From positions 1 through 64,000 of the forward strand of contig QEND01000002.1 in the NCBI GenBank assembly GCA_003331105.1: a stretch of 64,000 nucleotides of DNA, given 5' to 3'. Position 1 is the first letter of the stretch; every line of letters begins with the position of its first letter. The notes beneath the pieces were generated by a model. It ran no database searches. It had not been told where the DNA came from and saw only the letters and a program-made list of their open reading frames with translations. The translations under genes and the position numbers were made by a program. Positions 60,325-64,000 of the stretch are shown here, piece by piece. The stretch comes from Candidatus Tokpelaia sp. JSC161 (GTDB taxonomy: Bacteria > Pseudomonadota > Alphaproteobacteria > Rhizobiales > Rhizobiaceae).

Positions 60325-60822
60325 ATGAATTGGACAAATGAACGGATCGAACTTCTCAAAAAACTATGGACTGAAGGGTTAAGCGCCAGCAAAATTGCTA
60401 CCCAATTAGGCAGTATTACCCGAAACGCAGTCATTGGCAAGGCACATAGATTAAAATTATCAGGGCGAGGAAAAATAACAAAGCATGATCCCAAGGTATC
60501 TTCACATCCATCATGTGATTCTCATTTTTCAGTTAAAACTCATGCCCATACCGCATTTCTTCAATCAGAAAATATCACAAAACATCATACAAAAATCCAA
60601 AAAAAACATGGAAAACATTCTGTAATCTCTATATCCTCGCATCATATTCATATAACCTTACTCCAGCTAACAGAAAGTAGCTGTCGATGGCCTCTAGGTG
60701 ATCCACTGAATGAGGATTTTCATTTTTGTGGTGCAGCTTCAGAAGAAGGCAGTCCTTACTGTAGCTATCATTCAAGTATAGCTTTTCAACCACTGACAGA
60801 ACGTCGGCGTGTTAAATTCTGA
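60325..60822 (+). CDS. gcrA: GcrA cell-cycle regulator
   Basis: A 165-residue GcrA. The N-terminal DNA-binding domain reads MNWTNERIELLKKLWTEGLS and AVIGKAHRLKLSGRG. A variable basic linker follows (65-115). The conserved C-terminal end has CRWPLGDPLNEDFHFCGAAS and GSPYCSYHSSIAFQP with spaced cysteines and histidines. In Caulobacter it binds sigma70 and methylated GANTC promoters. It is found only in Alphaproteobacteria and so helps place the organism. AACGGAG lies ten bases before the ATG. Confidence 0.95.
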   Translation: MNWTNERIELLKKLWTEGLSASKIATQLGSITRNAVIGKAHRLKLSGRGKITKHDPKVSSHPSCDSHFSVKTHAHTAFLQSENITKHHTKIQKKHGKHSVISISSHHIHITLLQLTESSCRWPLGDPLNEDFHFCGAASEEGSPYCSYHSSIAFQPLTERRRVKF

Positions 60823-60841
60823 CATTATAAAATACGGATAA

Positions 60842-60864
60842 AATCCGGGAATCTATCCCGGATT
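60842..60864 (+). terminator. Strong hairpin after gcrA
   Basis: AATCCGGGA-ATCTA-TCCCGGATT is a perfect 9-bp stem 20 bp after the gcrA stop. No T run follows, so it may stabilise the 3' end or terminate weakly. It separates gcrA from the biotin transporter genes. Confidence 0.55.
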
Positions 60865-61075
60865 CTATGCCTTATCTTTATCACTTGAAATACCTAAATG
60901 TTTCTGCAGACTTCTTTCTTTGAGAAAAACACTTATAAAAACTTTTATATAGCACTTGTTTTTCTTTAAAAGTCTTATATTTTAGCAATTTCATCTTTCT
61001 CAAAGAAATAGAAATGGACAAAGACCGATTATTTTTCAGTTCAATTGATCTCTCATTAGTTATGAGGGGGTCAAT

Positions 61076-61762
61076 GTGAACGAAAATCACATCACATTAC
61101 AAGATGTTTCCGTTGCTTTTAATACTCATACTGTGCTTCATAACTTGAACCTTTCACTTAATGAAAGACGCATCGCTGTTATTGGAGCTAATGGCTCTGG
61201 AAAAAGCACCTTTATCCGCTTGCTAAACGGCTTAGTTATCCCAAACAAAGGAAAAGTGACCGTAGATGGTCTTGATACAAAGACCCATGGCAAGCGACTC
61301 AGACGAAAAACCGGATTTGTCTTTCAGAATTCTGATAACCAAATTATTATGCCAACAGTAGAAGAAGACATCGCTTTTGGTCTGAAAAATTTAGGAATCG
61401 ATAAAGAGGAAATTGAACAACGCATCCAAAAGACTCTCAGAGAGTACGGACTTCTGAGCTTACGACAACAAGTCGCTCATCTATTAAGCGGAGGACAAAA
61501 ACAATTATTAGCTATTTGTAGTGTTTTAGTTATGGAACCTGATATAATCATTTTAGATGAACCAACAACACAGCTTGATTTATCTAATCAGATAAGAATC
61601 AGAAAAATCATTCATCAATTAAAACAACGCGTTATCATGACTTCACATGATTTCTCATTAATTGAAAGATTTGAACGGGTTCTCGTCCTCCATCAAGGAA
61701 GAGTCATATGTGACACAGGACCTTCTGCAGCCATTGCCTTTTATAAGAAATTGATGACATGA
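61076..61762 (+). CDS. bioM: Biotin ECF transporter ATPase BioM
   Basis: A 228-residue ABC ATPase of energy-coupling-factor type. Walker A is GANGSGKST near residue 38, then the ECF Q-loop FVFQNSDNQIIMPTVEEDIA near 80, signature LLSGGQKQL near 138 and Walker B IIILDEPTTQLD near 160. It powers BioY with BioN. The start is GTG at 61076, with GAGGGGG upstream. It overlaps bioN by 4 bp. The 253-bp region upstream shows no obvious BioR palindrome. Confidence 0.92.
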   Translation: MNENHITLQDVSVAFNTHTVLHNLNLSLNERRIAVIGANGSGKSTFIRLLNGLVIPNKGKVTVDGLDTKTHGKRLRRKTGFVFQNSDNQIIMPTVEEDIAFGLKNLGIDKEEIEQRIQKTLREYGLLSLRQQVAHLLSGGQKQLLAICSVLVMEPDIIILDEPTTQLDLSNQIRIRKIIHQLKQRVIMTSHDFSLIERFERVLVLHQGRVICDTGPSAAIAFYKKLMT

Positions 61763-62370
61763 ATGCTCGCTTTTTAGATCATGAGAATCTTCAACTCAGA
61801 AACTCTTTCCTTCATAAAATCTGGCCAGGCTTTAAACTATCTCTTCTTTTTTCCTTCAGTTCATTTTTATTTTTTATCAATCGCCTTGAGATTACTTCTC
61901 TATCTCTTCTTCTAATCTTAGCTCTTTATCATTTTACAGGAATCCCTCTTAGATACCCATACGAAAAAATACGCTCACTCTTTTTGATTTTTAGTTTTAT
62001 TTTTATTTTTCAACTTTTTAGTTCTGATATTTGGACAAGCCTGATCGTTATTCTGCGTTTTACAGATTTGCTGCTTTTTTCTGAGCTCATCACATTAACA
62101 ACATCGGTTTCACAGATGATGGAAACCTTGAATCGCTTTTTCAAAATTCTCAAACCTTTTGGGTTTCAACCGAAGAAAATATCCCTAACCCTTTCACTAA
62201 CATTACGCTTTCTCCCAGTCCTTAAACAGATTACCTATGAAGTATCTGAAAGTCAAAAGGCTAGAGGGCTTGAAGGCAATCTTCTTACTCTTGTCATCCC
62301 ACTTATTATACGGACCATGAAAATGACGGACAATATCGCTGAAGCGATAGAAGTCCGTTGCTATAACTAA
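61759..62370 (+). CDS. bioN: Biotin ECF transporter transmembrane subunit BioN
   Basis: A 203-residue EcfT-type membrane protein. It has several hydrophobic helices (LSLLFSFSSFLFFIN, LFLIFSFIFIFQLF). It also has the two coupling-helix signatures with an Ala-Arg-Gly core: SQKARGLEG near 172, and AIEVRCYN at the very end. The family's second AxG usually reads ARG, here VRC, consistent with the short BioN form. It links BioM to BioY. Confidence 0.88.
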   Translation: MNARFLDHENLQLRNSFLHKIWPGFKLSLLFSFSSFLFFINRLEITSLSLLLILALYHFTGIPLRYPYEKIRSLFLIFSFIFIFQLFSSDIWTSLIVILRFTDLLLFSELITLTTSVSQMMETLNRFFKILKPFGFQPKKISLTLSLTLRFLPVLKQITYEVSESQKARGLEGNLLTLVIPLIIRTMKMTDNIAEAIEVRCYN

Positions 62371-62410
62371 CAGCGACCCTCCCTTATCAAAAAAAAAGAA
62401 AGAGGAATAG

Positions 62411-62947
62411 ATGGCTATTAAAGATCTTGTTAGCATTGCACTTTTAGCAGCTACGATTGCTGCTCTCGGATTCTTACCTCCTGTACCTATAGGTATTATT
62501 CCTGTTCCTATCACAGCACAAACACTCGGAGTATTGCTTGCTGGAGCTTTGCTGGGTGCAAAAAGAGGATTTTATGCCGTTGCCATCTTTTGGATTCTTA
62601 TAGCAGCCGGTCTGCCTCTCTTACCCGGTGGGCATGGAGGGTTCAGTGTCTTTTACGGCCCAACCGGAGGTTATATTGTAGGATTTGGATTCGGAGCATG
62701 GCTTACAGGTCTTTTTTATAGCAAATTTTATACGAGCCTGACACCTCTAAAAGAAATTAGCTGCCTTATAGTTGGGAGCATCGGTATTCACATCCCTGGT
62801 GTTCTGTGGCTTTCCTATGCTGCACATATATCAATTTATCATGCCATTCTGGGCGATTTAGTATTCATTCCTGGTGATTCTATTAAAATAGCGATTACCT
62901 TCTTCATCGCACGTCTCATACGAAAAACATTGCATATAAAATACTGA
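62411..62947 (+). CDS. bioY: Biotin transporter substrate-binding subunit BioY
   Basis: A 178-residue S component with six hydrophobic segments. It has FLPPVPIGIIPVPITAQTLG near 21, LAGALLGAKRGFYAV near 44, LPLLPGGHGGFSVFYGPTGG near 70, and the conserved GFGFGAWLTG near 95. It binds biotin on the outer face of the inner membrane. With no bio biosynthesis genes nearby, import may be the main biotin source; this is inference from one window. Confidence 0.94.
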   Translation: MAIKDLVSIALLAATIAALGFLPPVPIGIIPVPITAQTLGVLLAGALLGAKRGFYAVAIFWILIAAGLPLLPGGHGGFSVFYGPTGGYIVGFGFGAWLTGLFYSKFYTSLTPLKEISCLIVGSIGIHIPGVLWLSYAAHISIYHAILGDLVFIPGDSIKIAITFFIARLIRKTLHIKY

Positions 62948-63092
62948 CATATCTCTGCTTTTTCGAATGTCCTCTTTCAATATGCCTTATTAAGATTGAG
63001 ATCACGAACGCTCGCTCGATCGCTCCAGAGAAATCATTGATTTCTTGCCTTATGTCTCGAGAAATACAGCTGACCCACTTCAGGAATCTAAC

Positions 63093-63533
63093 ATGTTTTG
63101 GAAACAGATCACGGAATGCTTTCTTGCTTCTACATTTCTTATAATATTTACGCTTCCCTCTTACGCAGATTTTCGTGTCTGTAATACAACAAACCAAACT
63201 GTAGGCGTTGCAATTGGATACCGCACAAACACGTGGAGAAGTGAAGGATGGTGGAAAATAAAATCAAACAATTGTCAGATATTGCTTGAAGGAGCCTTAA
63301 ACTCGCGTTTCTATTATCTTTATGCCGAAGATGAAGACGGAAGCGACCATTGGGATGGCGCTGTTAAGATGTGTGTCAGTGACAGTGAATTTAAAATTGA
63401 TGGTGTCAAAAACTGTTTTGCACGAGGGTTTCAGAAATTCGGATTTCAAGAAATTGATACGAAAAACCAGAGTAACTGGATGGTTCAGTTGACTGAACCT
63501 ACAAAGAATCCAACAGGAACAATCATACCATGA
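63093..63533 (+). CDS. DUF1036 exported protein
   Basis: A 146-residue protein with a signal peptide (CFLASTFLIIFTLPSYA, cleavage near 26). The mature part is a DUF1036 domain: FRVCNTTNQTVGVAIGYR, EGWWKIKSNNCQILLEG and FYYLYAEDEDGSDHW, with conserved cysteines. The function is unknown; a periplasmic location is expected. ATG 63093 is chosen with AGGA eight bases upstream over a frame start at 63045. It overlaps pyk by 4 bp, the usual linkage in Hyphomicrobiales. Confidence 0.85.
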   Translation: MFWKQITECFLASTFLIIFTLPSYADFRVCNTTNQTVGVAIGYRTNTWRSEGWWKIKSNNCQILLEGALNSRFYYLYAEDEDGSDHWDGAVKMCVSDSEFKIDGVKNCFARGFQKFGFQEIDTKNQSNWMVQLTEPTKNPTGTIIP

Positions 63534-64000
63534 AACGCAACCGAAAAGTAAAAATCCTAGCAACCTTAGGCCCTGTCTCTTCAGAAGAAGAGATCATCGA
63601 AAAGCTTTTTATTGCTGGGACGGATGTTTTCCGCATAAATATGAGCCATACAAATCATGATAGAATGCGTATACTTGTGAAACGTATCCGGAACGTAGAG
63701 AAAAAAATTGGACGCCCTATCGGAATTCTCATAGATCTTCAAGGACCTAAATTACGCGTCGGTACTTTTGTAAATGGAGAGGAAAAACTAGTCGTAGGAC
63801 AAATATTCACCCTTGATAATAAAAATATACCAGGAAATAGTACCCGGGTTTACCTTCCTCATCCAGAAATTCTTAAAGCCGTAAAACCATGCGAACGTCT
63901 ACTCATTGATGACGGGAGACTCGAACTCATATCTGAAAAATGTAATAATCACTCAATTGAATGCCGAGTGATTTCCGGTACTTTCATTTCAGATCGTAAG
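63530..64000 (+). CDS. pyk: Pyruvate kinase, N-terminal part (cut by window edge)
   Basis: The first 157 codons are present. They read MKRNRKVKILATLGPVSSEE, then the segment DVFRINMSHTNHD, the substrate motif ILIDLQGPKLRVGTF and the B-domain start LLIDDGRLELIS. Pyruvate kinase converts PEP and ADP to pyruvate and ATP in glycolysis. The ATG overlaps the DUF1036 stop (ATGA), so the two are translationally coupled. Confidence 0.96.
   Translation, partial: MKRNRKVKILATLGPVSSEEEIIEKLFIAGTDVFRINMSHTNHDRMRILVKRIRNVEKKIGRPIGILIDLQGPKLRVGTFVNGEEKLVVGQIFTLDNKNIPGNSTRVYLPHPEILKAVKPCERLLIDDGRLELISEKCNNHSIECRVISGTFISDRK

Noticed and set aside
62916..63197. 93-residue minus-strand frame between bioY and the DUF1036 gene
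   Set aside because: It overlaps both genes, lacks a ribosome site and has cysteine- and lysine-rich low-information sequence.

Overview
This is AT-rich chromosomal DNA from an alphaproteobacterium of the Hyphomicrobiales (Rhizobiales) type. The evidence is the combination of genes: a GcrA cell-cycle regulator, a RibB with a degenerate GTP cyclohydrolase II half, a long-form HPF next to PtsN, UbiK divergent from Lgt, a DUF1036 protein translationally coupled to pyruvate kinase, and aroC-ribB-xseB order. The low GC, compact overlapping operons, a type V autotransporter and several decaying reading frames suggest a host-associated lineage resembling Bartonella or its relatives. The genus cannot be fixed from sequence reading alone.

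Layout. 1-3261 (minus): tuf (partial), fusA, rpsG, rpsL. 3618-7555 (plus): xthA and a glutamate/aspartate-type ABC transporter (gltIJKL), with a fresh 38-bp tandem duplication inside the end of gltK. 7556-7898: repeats and the remains of a small exported protein. 7899-12293: an aminotransferase, hom, and recJ with a frameshifted 5' end. 12277-15652: ubiK, lgt, a frameshifted MidA methyltransferase, prs. 15803-18403: an autotransporter with eight 42-residue GGYS repeats. 18431-24250: phytoene synthase-like protein, hpf, ptsN, grpE, tRNA-Gln(CTG), frameshifted rlmE, infC with an AUU start, a hydrolase, lptE. 24256-28828: leuS, a YggS-type PLP protein, rpmB, SURF1. 28849-41917 (minus): most of the dcw cluster, rsmH-ftsL-ftsI-murE-murF-mraY-murD-ftsW-murG-murC-murB, without ddl-ftsQ-ftsA-ftsZ. 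42109-44602: aroC, ribB, xseB. 44607-46060 (minus): ornithine decarboxylase behind a long structured leader of speF-motif type. 46263-53116: mscL, a CCA-adding type enzyme, hemF, an unexplained structured region, sodB, purU, nadK, a DEAD-box helicase. 53138-59892 (minus): nadC-nadB-nadA-ubiH and argF-argD. 60050-64000 (plus): a candidate small RNA ending in a terminator, gcrA, the biotin uptake system bioMNY, a DUF1036 protein, and the start of pyk.

How the genes work together. The window is mainly core metabolism and cell-wall synthesis: lipid I/II synthesis and septation, NAD from aspartate (nadBAC plus nadK), arginine (argD, argF) and polyamines (ornithine decarboxylase), riboflavin and chorismate entry steps, haem (hemF) and respiratory assembly factors (SURF1, MidA, an NDUFAF6-like protein). 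Biotin appears to be imported (bioMNY), and glutamate/aspartate is probably imported too.

Most notable. Three separate genes (recJ, midA, rlmE) are each broken at a run of exactly ten A residues, and in each one a single extra A restores the full family reading frame, while A tracts of nine or fewer elsewhere are in frame. This is either systematic homopolymer undercalling or productive slippage on A-rich templates, and the two can be told apart. No transposon, prophage, CRISPR array or defence system was recognised.
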